Source of the DNA: Topomyia yanbarensis
Taxonomy: Eukaryota; Arthropoda; Insecta; Diptera; Culicidae
Direction: 5' to 3'
Length of the DNA: 64,000 nt
NCBI RefSeq assembly: GCF_030247195.1
Contig: NC_080672.1
Span: forward strand, 96,234,113 to 96,298,112
In this document: in pieces, positions 38,187 through 50,085 of the stretch
How the letters are laid out: each line of letters begins with the position of its first letter
Numbering within the stretch: position 1 is the stretch's first letter
The notes under the pieces: model-generated
The model's database searches: none
Seen by the model: only the letters and a program-made list of their open reading frames with translations
Told to the model about the DNA's origin: nothing
Program-made: the position numbers and the translations under genes

Positions 38187-40885
38187 TAAATAAGGTATTG
38201 GCAATTGCATTTAAACCCAAAAAAATGAATCATTTGTTATTGTTCTTACCACGAGTACTTTTTCGCACGAAATTGCGTTCATCATATTTATAAACTCACG
38301 TGCGATACGAATAACGTGCAAGAATCGACTGAAAGTGATTTAATCAATCAAGTACATAGACACTTCTGCTGTTGAATGAAACAGAAAACATGTTCAATGC
38401 AAATGTGCATTTGTAAAACACGCCTATCATACCACGGGATGCATGTTTCGCACAATATAAATGGTGTTCAAATGGTGGCAAAGTGGAAAAAAGGGCCCTA
38501 GTGTCAACAGGTGATTGACAAGGTTGTTATCGAGTGAGTAATGTTCAGTGGTTCCATGTTCGAGTGGTTTGAAATACCTATAGAATTATGCTGTGGTTCT
38601 ATAGTACTAGCTGTTGTGACTGGTGTTCAGCAGCGGAACAGAGAGTAATAAATGTCTATTTCACTGCGTGACAATTTCAGTCCGATACTGCGGTGGAAGT
38701 TGGAGGTACGAGATGTGCAGATACCTAAATAAGTAATTCTAAGAGGTCACTAATCAATTAGGAGTTGATCGTAGATAAAGTTATTACCTACATCGGTATA
38801 TTTTTCCTTTTTCTATTTGGTTGGCTTTGCGGAAAGAATTGAATGTGAGTTATACATAACCTATATTACTGAGAAAATCTAGACTGTTTGTATTATTTCA
38901 TATTGGAAGTTTCATTTATAACTGATGATTGAGGCTCTCCTGCAACACAAAATCTAAAAATAAAAGGCTTTTATTTGAATGTCCTACCCATGATCACACA
39001 TTTGTCCCGTTTTCTATGGGACTTCCTATCTTCATGGGACTGGTTTGCGATCATGGGAGGTGTAGCAGTCCCAACAAGTCTCCATCAATATCCATTTCCT
39101 TCGTATCCCACTCGCCTCAATTCCACCTATTTCAATATCGACATAACTTCACGAGATTTTCTATCCAATAAAGAAACAAAAACACCATACCGGGTCTGCC
39201 GGATAGAGCCAACCCGTGGCAGACGTAGACGAGCTTTTTTTCTAAACTATGCAATAATCCTGCATTGTTGAGCGCAAACTTTTCCAATAACCAAGAAAAG
39301 AGTGAACTTTTCCGGCTTTGTCCGTGCATATGAACGCAGCGTAATGCGCTTCCTCGTGTTTGCTAACAACGCACATTAGGTTGAATTTCATTTGCCGCTT
39401 CTCTCCGAAGCCAGGTCTGGACGGTGTGCGACGTGCTTCCTCCACTTTTCCAGTAGTACACGCGAAAAGCTGGAAAGCTAGCGCTATGCGAAGCAGCAGC
39501 GATGGTTCAATTACTGGTACAGTTTCGCGAGGGTGTAATTTGCTTCCCGGGGCAACAGGAACACTGTGGAAAATCATACTACACTTAAAAGGCGTTTTCT
39601 TTTAAATTGAATTTAAATAAGGAATCACAATAATAAGTTGCCAATATCTTTTTCAACAAGTTGAATGGAAAGATATTGCAAAGTTGCATTTCCTGACGTA
39701 ACGAATAGCTGCTGGAAAAGGCAAAAACTCTCAACACACTTTATTGTTATCAAACTTGAAACGAACCTTTCGCCGAGAACACTCCAAGCTGTATTTCCCC
39801 TTGTGCAGCAAAAAATAAAACACCTCTGGCGCTTGCCGCAAAACTGTTCCAAACCGATTTGTTTAAACTTTCCCTACAACTTTGTTGATTGGCGTGAAAC
39901 TTTCACCTGCAACAACGTATCTAGTTACTTTTTTTTCTTCTACAGACCGGTTGGATTTACTCCAACCGCCGCCGAATCGCTAGTGTGTTCGCCAGGGTAA
40001 ATGTTCTCGACACCGGCGAAGTTAGCCCCATTGAGCGTAATTGAGTTTTGAGGTAAGCTTCGGCAAAAGCTAGATTGGAAAAAGAACACCAAAAGCTGTT
40101 AACAATTCCGCACCGGTTGTTCGTTCACACTCCTACATAGCCGAACATCATCGAATCGGCCATCAATTTTACCGTCCATTTGGATAACCGTTCCGTTACG
40201 TCCAGTTCGGGTTACCACAGTTTTATTGATCCATTATTTTAACAGCACACACTAGCAGCAGTTAATATTCGCAACACACGTAAGCTGCATCCATTAGAGG
40301 GGGTGGTGGGAAGTTGAGTGATAAAAATGGCATTTCTATGTTCCATTACCCTCGGCGAGGACTCATCCTGTGCACAGCAGCAACGCTGCAATAAACGAAA
40401 CGAACAGATTTAGCGAGACTTTTGTTTAGATAAGCGATTGACAAGTTAATTGAAATTCAGTGTCTATTTAACATCAAAACAATACTAGCGGATTGAGGGT
40501 TTAAAGCTATTGAAGGTAAACTAGAGGATGCCCCGGAATTATATTATTCCAGTTGACAACGATAGTACGACGAATGATTTGGAATTTGGGGCTGGAAATA
40601 AACTAGAGTTTTGGACTTACTAGTTTAGTATTGGCAGGTGCATTTAGAGTTTGCGATTCAGAGGGAACTTGGGATTGGTATATTCAGGACATGACTCGCA
40701 TAATTTACATACATATACGCATGGTTTTAATCCGTCCTATAGGTTCATGCGATTGATTGCAAACATCATCAAGCATTTTTCGTCCATCAGTTTTAAAGAA
40801 ATTCTGACAGACAATTGCTTTAAGATAGTTATTGCATCACATAAATATTTTTTTTTGTTTTAACGTTAGTGCCAATACCTTATCC
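38187..40885. other. Anonymous sequence, no gene recognised
   Basis: Several 60-130-residue frames exist on both strands (for example 39242-39577 minus, 39665-40000 plus), but none shows a recognisable domain. No strong terminal repeats were found. Host intergenic or intronic sequence is possible. Confidence 0.4.
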
Positions 40886-40887
40886 AA

Positions 40888-41150
40888 GACTTTTTGGTGT
40901 TATCCAACGTGGAACACAGATCGAAAATGGTGAGTTAAGCGAAAGCAATTCGGTGAAAAAAATCCCCCCATTGGCAGACTTTGAACCTGCAACCCTTGGG
41001 ACTTCGACCCAATGCACAAACTCTTTTGCTATCCCTGGGATATGATGACGTCCCAGAAAGAGCACAAGATTAACGTATTGGCGACAGTGATCGTACTCTG
41101 TCTCTAAAGCGAGGTCACACACATTTGATCTATTTAATTTCCCCGCTAGA
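40888..41150 (-). mobile_element. Inverted-terminal repeat with tRNA-like core, copy 2
   Basis: Minus orientation. GACTTTTTGGTGTTATCCAA at 40888 corresponds to one end; the weaker opposite end is about 41115-41150 (ATTTCCCCGCTAGATACCA). The core, read on the minus strand, has TAGCAAAAGAG, the TTGGG/CCCAA stem with loop TCGAAGT, and GCAGGTTCAAAGTCTGC. Confidence 0.65.
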
Positions 41151-41949
41151 TACCAAGGCCTGGCTTGTCGTCTGGTGTCTAATTTTAGCTCATTGGTATT
41201 TGGCGGGGAAATTAGCTAGAAGTAACTAGAAGATCCGTTCCGTATCTGGTTTCGTCGCACTAGGATTTACTACTTGGTGTGGAACCAAGCAGGAAGTGCG
41301 CCTTCAATACGACTATATAGCTGGAAAGGAGGACTGCTGGTACAGCTGATGGAACAAAATAATGGAGGCATATACCCACGAAGGCGGTATCAGCGTTACA
41401 ATTTGGCGAATACCGTGGAGATCGGTTCAAAAACATTCTTTATTCAGGAATCCTTGCTATCTGTGTTATGCTTTCCTATCAGACTCTACTTTTTACTGTT
41501 TTAATGTGGATGATTGCCGTAAGTTTAGCAAATACTTACGGCCATTTTTTTTGAAATATGAATAGAAGGGGTAAGTGGGCAAATTCGGACCGCTGGCCAG
41601 TTCGGACCCTCAGCTGTTTCGCGGCTATGGTGACGGGGTTTGTCGGTTATCAGTTTTCGTGTGTGTGCGCTAAGGCGCGTGCTGCTTCAGAGCGTTGCTT
41701 TTCAAATTTTTAATTTATTTTTGAAACGGTAGCAAGCCTGGACCTTGAGAGCTAGAGGATTGCGAAATTAACAGATCGTACTGTTTACGCCGGGCCGCAT
41801 TAATATTTGCGACATATTACACATAATATGCTTCAAATAATAATGTTGACAAGAAAAACACTAAAGAAATACTATAATGTTTTCCAGGATGCTTTTCAAT
41901 ACTGGCTGTGTTGGGTGTAAAATAAAATAGAATTGCGAAATTGGAAAGG
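41151..41949. other. Anonymous sequence, no gene recognised
   Basis: Nothing is identifiable except a phrase GGGGTAAGTGGGCAAATTCG (41569) that resembles the end of a DNA element. No matching inverted end was seen nearby. Confidence 0.35.
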
Positions 41950-42215
41950 AAATAGATCAAATGGGTGGCAGCTACGGTTCTGTGTGATCTCGCTTTAGAG
42001 GCAGGGTACCGATCACTGTCGCCAATGCGAACATCATGTGCTCTTTCTGGGACGTCATCATATCCCAGGGATAGCATAAGGGTTTGCGAATTGGGCCGGA
42101 GTCCCAAGGGCTGCAGGTTCGAATCCTGCTTCTGGGCTGATTTTTTTCACATAATTGTTTTTGCTTTACTCACCATTTTCGATCTATTTTCCCCGTTGGT
42201 ACCACCAAAAAGTCT
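41950..42215 (+). mobile_element. Inverted-terminal repeat with tRNA-like core, copy 3
   Basis: This is the best-preserved core: 42064-42136 folds as a 73-nt tRNA-like cloverleaf. It has acceptor CCCAGGG/TTCTGGG (two G-U pairs), anticodon arm TTGGG-CCGGAGT-CCCAA (GGA at the anticodon position) and T arm GCAGG-TTCGAAT-CCTGC. The D arm is irregular. The right inverted terminus is intact (about 42158-42215), but the left one is eroded. It is not a functional tRNA, since position 33 is C and the D arm is poor. Confidence 0.7.
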
Positions 42216-42941
42216 ATTGCATTACATCATGATAGTGGTGCATCGCGGAGATCGTGAGGGCCTATGGGTTTTTTCGTCGTTTTCATATTTCGCGCCAGTC
42301 CAAAGTAACGATTAACAACTAGAGAAATATAGAAATAGAAATATATTAGTGTTAGTGTTGTAATAATTGTAGTTTTTAGTACTAGTGTACAATCGATATG
42401 TGCTAGTCGTTTGTATATCTGTATATGTATTCGTCTGATTATTTGTGATAGCTGGGTCAGGGAATGGATGCAGAATTGGCGTATATGATAAAATAGTGGG
42501 TTTTTATTGTCTCAATTGCAATTTGTTCCTTCCTAGGATTCTTTGGTCATTTAACTTCCGGTGCTTAATTCGAGCATTCGATTCGATTCATTCGGGAAGA
42601 TCAGATTGGACAAATTAAGGAAGGATTAATTCACCGACGCACGCGAATCATCCATTTCCGGGCAGTATAGTATGACAAAATCCTAATGTAATGCAATTGT
42701 CTTTAATAGTAAATAAATATAATTTACTGGAATTTAGAAGAGTTCAAGTAGTTTGACTGCATGTTAGACTTGTTCTTTTCTTCTACTTCATTAGACTACT
42801 TTTGTTGTACTTCTATTAATTTGCTTTTCCACTACTCATGTATACCAAAAATAATATCTTTCGCTTTATATGCTTCTACTTAAACTCTTTGCATCTTTTT
42901 ATATTAATTGTGCTTGTTATTGTACATTGTTTTACTATATC
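42216..42941. other. Anonymous AT-rich sequence
   Basis: No coding signal, tRNA boxes or terminal repeats recognised. Confidence 0.4.
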
Positions 42942-42945
42942 TTAA

Positions 42946-43151
42946 CCCTCAAAAAGGCAAGCTAAAATTGTGAGTTCAAGAAGCATCGTTCGTAAGACGC
43001 AATGAAATCAAAAGTCTCTTTTTTATCGTTTTATCAGGTAGAGAATCGAAAGCCCGAGATAGCTTGATCATTTGTATTTCAAATTACAAGTTCATTGAAA
43101 CTAGAAAACTGTAACTAGACGGACCTCTGAAACTTCTTGCCTTTTTGAGGG
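42946..43151. mobile_element. piggyBac-type MITE (206 bp), TTAA flanks
   Basis: A perfect 16-bp TIR, CCCTCAAAAAGGCAAG (42946-42961), has its complement at 43136-43151. It is flanked directly by TTAA at 42942-42945 and 43152-43155. The TTAA duplication plus TIRs starting CCC is the hallmark of piggyBac-superfamily elements. There is no open frame inside, so it would depend on a transposase elsewhere. Confidence 0.85.
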
Positions 43152-43244
43152 TTAAATTAGATTCATACTAACACTCACTAACACAATCAATTGCATATTC
43201 TCTCATATACACTCACTAATCTCTCTCATTCCAAACGTACAAAC

Positions 43245-43830
43245 GCTTGTGGCATACGCGATAACACAAACTTGGCCACATACCTTCGATCGTGATCTCT
43301 CCAACTTTAAAACACCCTGGTAATAAAATGAACGGTTTAGCACTTCTAGAATAACAAACACTGGCTATCTCAAGCATTAACCCACCGTTCTCGTGATCAT
43401 GATTCGGTCACGTCCGGAAGTCTCTGCCCTCGATCCTAGCAGCCTAGATTCATGCCTTCAGTTGGACCAATCAAAAAAGTTACGCTCATATCCACAAGAC
43501 AACATGGCGACATGATCAGTAACTATGGTGATATAGGAGAACTCTCTTCAATTGATCCACGCGAAGTTATATACCCGCTAGCAGACGCGAAAAACACGTT
43601 ATCATACAAACGCTTGAGCCTCGTACACGTACAACTAGGCCTGCGATCTCGTAAACATGAAAACACCCCGGTGATTTAGTGAGCATTTTAGCACTTAAAA
43701 ATTCAAAATCGCGATATAAACCGCGGACCTACAAACACATGTGTTCGCGTGATCATGAATCGATCACGTCCGAAGTCCCTACCCTCGGCCCTAGTAGCAT
43801 AGGTCTATGCCTTGAGCGCCATATTTTTGT
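43245..43830. repeat. Degenerate ~360-bp tandem repeat, two units
   Basis: Unit 1 (about 43245-43465) and unit 2 (about 43605-43825) share, in order, ACAAACGCTTG, CACCCxGGT, TTTAGCACTT, CGTGATCATGAxTCGxTCAC and GTCCGxAAGTCxCTxCCCTCG. A related but more diverged stretch lies at 62990-63280. The family is not recognised and has no coding potential. Confidence 0.55.
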
Positions 43831-44567
43831 CTGGTATTTTTCATGTCAAACTATATTTTTCGATATCTTACCATTAATATAGAAAGTTAAAAGATTTTTG
43901 CTTGTCTTCGATTACTATTTGAGTTTTAAAAAATGTATTGATGTGGATAGTTCTTGTGATGCTTTTTGGACAAGTATCTCAAAACGGCGCTTGGTCCTCT
44001 TTGGCTTAATACAGGCCATATGTTAAGTGAACTGTTTGGATTTAGTGTCTAACTGGCGCAAATTTTGGGTTCGTTTAGATATATCGTCTACCTGGCAGGA
44101 AGTTGGTGTCAGTTACTGACGAGTGGAACACGAAACATTCAAATCCCACTGTTGCTGCCTTTTATTAGTTTATTTGAATTGCCACCGCTTAACCGAACTG
44201 TGGCACGTTATACACTTTCAATTCGCACAGTTTTGTAATTAGCAAATTTAGAAATTAATATCTAAGCAAAGCCACGATTGCCTACTGATTTTCAGCGAAA
44301 TATTTTCCTAGTCTTACCTAGCAAACTTCGTTTTATTGAGATCCTTGAGCACTGTTAAAATCTCGGCAAAATTTTCAAAAAACTGAAAATCGCTTTTTCG
44401 AACATTTAGACTAGCCTTACTCGAAATAACAGTTATTATTGCTTACACACGTGTTTATTATGTGCCTAAATGTATGTTGAGGGGAGTGTCTGGCGCTGTG
44501 GGTAAATAAATAGACTTCTTTTTTATTCGCTTAATTGTTAGTAAGCCGTGTTTTTCAAATTGGTTGT
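43831..44567. other. Anonymous AT-rich sequence
   Basis: No feature recognised. Confidence 0.4.
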
Positions 44568-44945
44568 TCGCCATAACTCAAAAACTAATCAACGAATTGA
44601 CTTGATTTTTTTTATGAGAATTCACAATATGTGTAGCCTGTCGATGAACCACAGAAAACTGAATAAATTTTTTTCTCCCTACTATTTTGAAGAAAAATAG
44701 GCGAATTTTACAGTAAAATATGAGATTTTTTGGTTTTCATGAAGCCATTCTGTGAAACTCGAACTTTTTTCCATTTTTTTATTCATCGAGTAACTACAAG
44801 TCTAAGCTTTACAATTCTTATTGAATTGCATGTGTCAGACAATTTTATCAAGAGTTGTCGTGTTCGCCGCGGCGCTCCTTGGCGTGGAAATGGTTGGACG
44901 TCTACTCTTGGAACGCTCGTATGTGTGGCTTTGCGTTTTTCTTCT
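44568..44945 (+). repeat. Dispersed repeat, copy 2 (partner at 1191-1587)
   Basis: Shares ordered blocks with 1191-1587 but lacks the 69-bp insertion, having a single TTCATCGAGT near 44782. A 72-residue frame overlaps it and is probably incidental. Confidence 0.6.
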
Positions 44946-45228
44946 TAGAAAGGATATATGGCAGCGTTGGAGAATAAATAAATATTTTTAAGTTCGCTTT
45001 TAAGGAAGTAAGCCATGTAAATCTCCATGTGCATCTTAAAATTGATTTTGTTACTTAGAGTAAATAGCGCCAGATCGTTTAGGTAGACGATTCATTTTTT
45101 GTCGTCCATATACTCACCGTCACTATTGGCAACGTGTACCCAGTTACGCAAGATGTAGCTTTCTGCATCGTCCTATCCTTCGAACGATTTCGATACGACA
45201 TTTCTGGTATGATGAAACTGGATTACAG

Positions 45229-45270
45229 GGTGTCCCAAATCAAATTGCATCACGAAAAAAAAAACGCTGT
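45229..45270 (+). mobile_element. Solo Tc1/mariner DD37E-type end
   Basis: AGGGTGTCCCAAATCAAATT followed by an A-rich run closely resembles the outer end of the DD37E element at 50048-50085 (AGGGTGTTCCACATCAAATT on its minus strand). No transposase follows, so this is an end remnant. Confidence 0.45.
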
Positions 45271-45528
45271 GGAAAATTACCTAGTGGACCGATCCTGTTC
45301 AAACATTCAGATTAAAAAAGGGTCGCCGAGAGCAGGGGTGATACGGGGTATTTCCCCCTGGGTCTGCAGTTCTGAATTTTGACGGGCCTGGCGTTCCGAA
45401 TTTTGACAAATATTTTTTCGACAAAAATTTATTTGAGAATGCAATAAAAAATTTAAAAAAAACCTGTTTATAACGTAACTAGAATAGCGAAAATTTATTT
45501 ATTTATTTAATATCTTTCGTTTATTTAA

Positions 45529-46004
45529 CCCTTTCATGCCCAACTTTTTTCTAGTGCATGTTGAGATTCAAAACTATTTTTCCTTCAAATCGGTGGGATC
45601 AAAAAACACGAAAAGCCTATTTTCATAAAGATAGGTGCTTGCATGGCAGTGATAGAAGCTGGTCAATTTTTACCTTGTAATGCTCAATACAATTCTCCAG
45701 GAATAATTATAATAGTCCAATTACGTGGAAAACGTAGCCAACGACGGTCTAAATTTATAAGTTTTATCAGTTTTCAATAATATTGCACCATAACGAAGAT
45801 ATATGAAAAAATCATATTCGGTCGTCAACGTAAACTGTCCCTGGCAGCACTGCTCCATCGGAATTAATCACTGTTAATACTCAAATTAAAGACAACAATC
45901 ACATTAATGAGCCTTACTTGTTTTTGTGAGCCAATCTCGTCTCAATCAAAAGTTATAGCTGTTTAAAAACGTTGTTGTCCACAAACAACATGGGCATGAA
46001 TGGG
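45529..46004. mobile_element. piggyBac-type MITE (476 bp), TTAA flanks
   Basis: The left end CCCTTTCATGCCCA (45529) and right end TGGGCATGAATGGG (to 46004) are inverted with one mismatch. They are flanked by TTAA at 45525-45528 and 46005-46008. It contains only stop-rich AT sequence. The TIR differs from the 206-bp MITE, so it belongs to a different piggyBac family. Confidence 0.75.
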
Positions 46005-46050
46005 TTAATATCAAATATATATATATATTCGTACTCAATCAGAAGGTCAG

Positions 46051-46210
46051 ACCCGGGCGGGCATAGCGTAGTTGGTACATCAATTGGCATGTACGCTGCT
46101 CACCTGGGTTCGATTCCCAACCCCGCACACAGGAATAGAGATTTTTTATAGAAATAACTTGAATGGACAAGCGAATGATTCTAAGGATAACATTTCTATA
46201 ATCTAAACAA
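46051..46210 (+). mobile_element. tRNA-derived SINE (Feilai-like)
   Basis: A consensus-perfect RNA polymerase III A box TAGCGTAGTTGG (46064-46075) and B box GGTTCGATTCC (46107-46117) lie in a tRNA-like head GGGCGGGCA...CCCCGCACA. An AT-rich body follows. The same head occurs inverted at 51870-52060. The combination matches tRNA-related SINEs of culicine mosquitoes. The name is offered by resemblance only. Confidence 0.75.
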
Positions 46211-47329
46211 AAATAAGATCAGACTTGTTAGGTTTAAAAAAGATAAATGGTTTTATTAGAAGTCATGAGGTTGTCTTCAAATTTCTCCAATATTAAAACG
46301 ATTTTTTTTCTTTATTGAATTTCCTGTCTTAGCAACTGCTACATTATTATCGACAGCACTTATTGCAAATAAAAAGAAAATTTCTCAAACTTGTATTTAG
46401 GGTTGCCACATCAGCTTTAGGAGGCGAGTTCCGGGTCTTCGTTCCGGTAATTCGGATTTCGCCCGAAAGAATCAAGTGGATTATTTTACAATTTTGCGTT
46501 GCCCTTTACTTCACCAGGAACTCTTGGCATCATTTTATAAATCGTCCAGCAAACAGTCATCATAAACATCTTCGTCGATTTGCAGCTCCTAAGCGATAAG
46601 GAGGTCCTCTCTCGGTGCTCGCCAATGTATTTAGTGTTCACCACCATTTGGGTTCAGCTTTACTTTTCCCGACCGGACCTTTGTTTCAATGGGTCAACGG
46701 ATTATATGCCCCTCACAAAGATTCTCGAAAGATACTAAAGTGTAATTTCACGTCCCGTCTTTGCTCACTGTGGAGCAGAGCAAAGCTAGCTCGGGTTATC
46801 CTTCACAGCGAGAGTTGTAGGTGCTTTTGGATTCTTTGTGGATATTCGAGGAAACGAGGTATTTAAGGATTTAAGTTTTCGCTTTTAGAATCTCGAAAAT
46901 AATTGAGAATTCAAAACTTGAAAATTCTTCCATAAAAAATTGTGACGAATGAACACGTTCGTTGGGTTAACATTCATTGGGAAGCGTAATGTATCTCATT
47001 ATGAAAGAACATTGACATATAATACATTTAACCTTTCAATATATTTATAACATATTGAATATATATTATACTCAATCTCCGAATTAGAATAATGGTAGCG
47101 GGAGGAGCGCGAGATTTTGAACGTCAATACCTTTTGCTTCCTGAACGTAATGATTTTTGTACTATTTACTAGAAAGCAGTTAAAACTTTCTTGTAATATA
47201 CTTCAAAGTATTCTAACACACCAGCACAAATAAGGCGAAAATTTATATTTGTCATAGGATTATGAATGCTTTCGAAGCCAGCATCACGTAAAATCCACCC
47301 ACAACCCTCATTCGAAATTTGATCCATGT
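46211..47329. other. Anonymous sequence, no gene recognised
   Basis: Frames at 46363-46599 and 46615-46866 have no recognisable domains. Confidence 0.4.
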
Positions 47330-48760
47330 TTCGCTATTTTTCCATTTCCTTTATTTTCACGTGGATTTTTTAATTTTGTAAAAATTTTATTGATCGTTTT
47401 TTTCAAGTTGTGGATTTTTTTGTATTTCTGCAATTTTTTACATTCATCCTTTTTTATCTATTTCCATATTTATATATTTACCATATTTTTATTTTATCCA
47501 TCTTTTCACGTTCACGTTTCACGTTCGTTTTTTTCCATTTTTATCACTACCACTTACTTTAATTTGTAGTCATTTATCCGTTATTTAATTTTATTTGCAA
47601 ATTTTTGCGAAAATTCTAATTTCTTCATTTTTTTCTATCGTTTTATATTTTAATATCCTGCGTTTTTATCTGTCTCTTTAGTCATTCCATCCATTTTTTA
47701 AAATTTGTCTCTTTGCTCCATTTATTCTTATCATACGCTTTTTCTATTTTCTCTCTTTCTTCATATTTTTTGCATTTCTTCAAGTAATTTTACTTTTTCT
47801 TAATTTATCCTAATTCGTCTTATTGTCCCATTATTTACCTTTCTCGTATTTTGTTCCATGTTTTCAAATTTTTAGCATTCCGGAGTTTTATCTTTCCCCA
47901 TTGGTAACTTAATATAATTTTATTTTTTCACATTCTCCCATTCTTTCATTTTGTTCATTGTTGTTATTTCTTTATTTTTTTCCATTTAACCTAATCTGAA
48001 AGTAATTTTTCTGTTGGCCATTGCCATATACGTTTACTTTTAATTTTTATTTTCTATTTCCTTAAAAAACATTTGATTTATATTTTTGCTATTACGCGTA
48101 CTTTTTCTTCGTTTTGCATTTAGTTCATTGTTTGAATTTTTTCAAATTTTATTTTTAATGTTTTTTTTTCATTCTCTAAATAATTAAAATCCATTTTTTT
48201 CAATTTTTTGCTGTTTTTTCTCTATTTTGTGTGTTTTTACAGTGTACCATTTTGGTTTTTCGACTTTTAATTTTACCAGTGCTACTTTATTTGTGTCTTT
48301 TAAATTTATTCCACTAATTTTATGCATTTTTAACGTTTTATTCACTTTTTCTATTGCATAAGGTATTTTTTGTTTTTGATGTTAAATATATTTTATTATT
48401 TTCAGTTCATCGAACTTTTCAGTTCTATGCATTTTTATATTAATGTTTGTTTTCTTTTAGTAGCTTTTTTCATTTTTAGTCTCAAAATTTTCCTACTTTT
48501 ACCATTTTTTTTTAAATTATTTTCACCTCTTGTGCAAAAATGTTCGACTTCTGTAATCTTTGCAATTTGTTTACTGTTTTCTTTTATTATTTTTTTTATG
48601 TGCTCTGTTTTAGTTTTTTTCGATTATATATATTTTTACAATTGACTTTAATTTGTTTATATGGTTGATTTGGCTATTTTTGTTTTTTTTTGTACATTCT
48701 TTTAATATTTAGTTTTTCCATTGTCTTTTTTTCTTTTTCCATTGATCGCCGTTTCCATTT
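47330..48760 (+). repeat. 1.4-kb T-rich strand-asymmetric tract
   Basis: The plus strand is overwhelmingly T with intermixed C and A (recurring TTTTCCATTT, TTTATTTT, CATTTTT phrases) and very few G. No fixed period is evident by eye. Hydrophobic Phe/Leu-rich frames at 48370-48645 and 48721-48933 are by-products of T-rich codons and not credible genes. It may be a decayed simple repeat. Confidence 0.6.
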
Positions 48761-49059
48761 TTTTACTTTTACTAACACTTTTGACAAAAATGGCTCTTTT
48801 TAAAGTCACCAAAACTTTTGAAAAGGTATTTAAAATACTCCAAAGTATTAACAGCCCTACGTTTTTTCCGTCATTGTCACTACAAATAACTAGAGCAAAA
48901 AAACTGGTGCATAACTGTAAAATTTCCGTTTAATATACATAATATCAGTGATCTCCAATGAATTTCAAACTTTAACATTTTGGTACTCGGGCAATATACA
49001 GGGCCCGCATTTTCTCTCTACGGCCCTGAACCCATTAGTAAGCTTTTGGTTCATTTAAT

Positions 49060-49945
49060 TCATTCAACTTCAATACTATAACTATACGCTCGCACCTTAC
49101 GCTTAACTCCACTCATTAGGTTCTGTACATCTGACTGCAGCTTCGGAAACCCACTTTTTCTTCATGTGCTTCCTCAAATTTGACTTCCTTGGGATACTTC
49201 CGTAGTGCCTGCTTCATATTTGACCAGTATTTTTCGATGGGCCTTAATTCCGGCGCGTTGGGTACGAAAGTGACCCCGCTGGCTTCATACCACTCCAGGA
49301 GAACATTTGAATAGTGGCACGAAGCTAGATCCGGCCAGAAGATCGTAGGCAACACGAGTGCTTCATCAGAGGAAGCGAACGTTTCTGTAGACACTCTTTG
49401 AAATAGATCTCCTTGTAGTCAGGACCGCACACTCCGTTTGCCACATGAGCAGATCGCTTCCCAAATCATGCATTTATTGGCAAACTTTAAAAGCTTCTGC
49501 TTCCTCACTTCCTCCGGAACATCAAACCTGTGCTGGATGGCGAAAAACAGTAGCCTCGGAAACTGCAGGAAGTCCGCCTTGACGTAAGTCTCATCATCCA
49601 TGATTAGAGAATGAAGTTGCGTCGCCATCTAGGTGTACAGTTTCCGGTTCCGTGACTTTCCTACCGTATTTTGCCATTCGTCACGATTTGAAACCTTCTG
49701 CGCTTTGTACGTACGTCCTTGGCTATCTGAACGAAAGACTTGGACAGATTCAATTTTTGGACAACTTTTTTGACCGAATCATTGGGATTACGGTTAAACG
49801 CTTTCACTCACGCTAGTGATCCTGATCACTCTGAGCGCATTTCTACTTCTTTTCGATGTTTTCCGATGTCCCGATGATAGAGTTGAGGATTTTCCAGGCG
49901 CTTGCGCAAAATCAATTGACGACGTTGCTTGTAGAGCGATGTCAT
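49060..49945 (-). pseudogene. IS630-Tc1-mariner (DD37E type) transposase
   Basis: Minus strand from ATG 49945. N-terminus MTSLYKQRRQLILRKRLENP; a helix-turn-helix around NDSVKKVVQKLNLSKSFVQ (about 49785-49730); catalytic segment LIMDDETYVKADF (about 49605, first Asp); FDVPEEVRKQKLLKFANKCM; IFWPDLASCHYSN (about 49340, second Asp); APELRPIEKYWSNMKQAL (about 49250, catalytic Glu); C-terminus NLMSGVKRKVRAYSY and stop at 49060. The second Asp to Glu distance is 31 residues. Six residues expected between VTFVP and NAP are missing, so the parent spacing would be 37. Several stops and frameshifts make it inactive. The outer end near 50048-50085 reads AGGGTGTTCCACATCAAATT on the minus strand. Confidence 0.85.
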
Positions 49946-50085
49946 TTTTTTCAATTTCCGAAAGCGATAAAAATACATTGTAAACAATACACTCTAAACA
50001 ACTTCTACCCAAAATTTCAAGAGTATACCCAATGGGTTATTTTCTATAATGTTTTTTCCATGATAAAATTTGATGTGGAACACCC

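Noticed and set aside
42064..42136. Functional tRNA gene with GGA anticodon
   Set aside because: Position 33 is C rather than T, the D arm is irregular, a serine tRNA would need a long variable arm, and the unit is part of a repeated mobile element.
48370..48933. Membrane-protein-like hydrophobic frames
   Set aside because: They fall in the T-rich tract, where TTT/TTA codons make Phe/Leu runs by composition alone.
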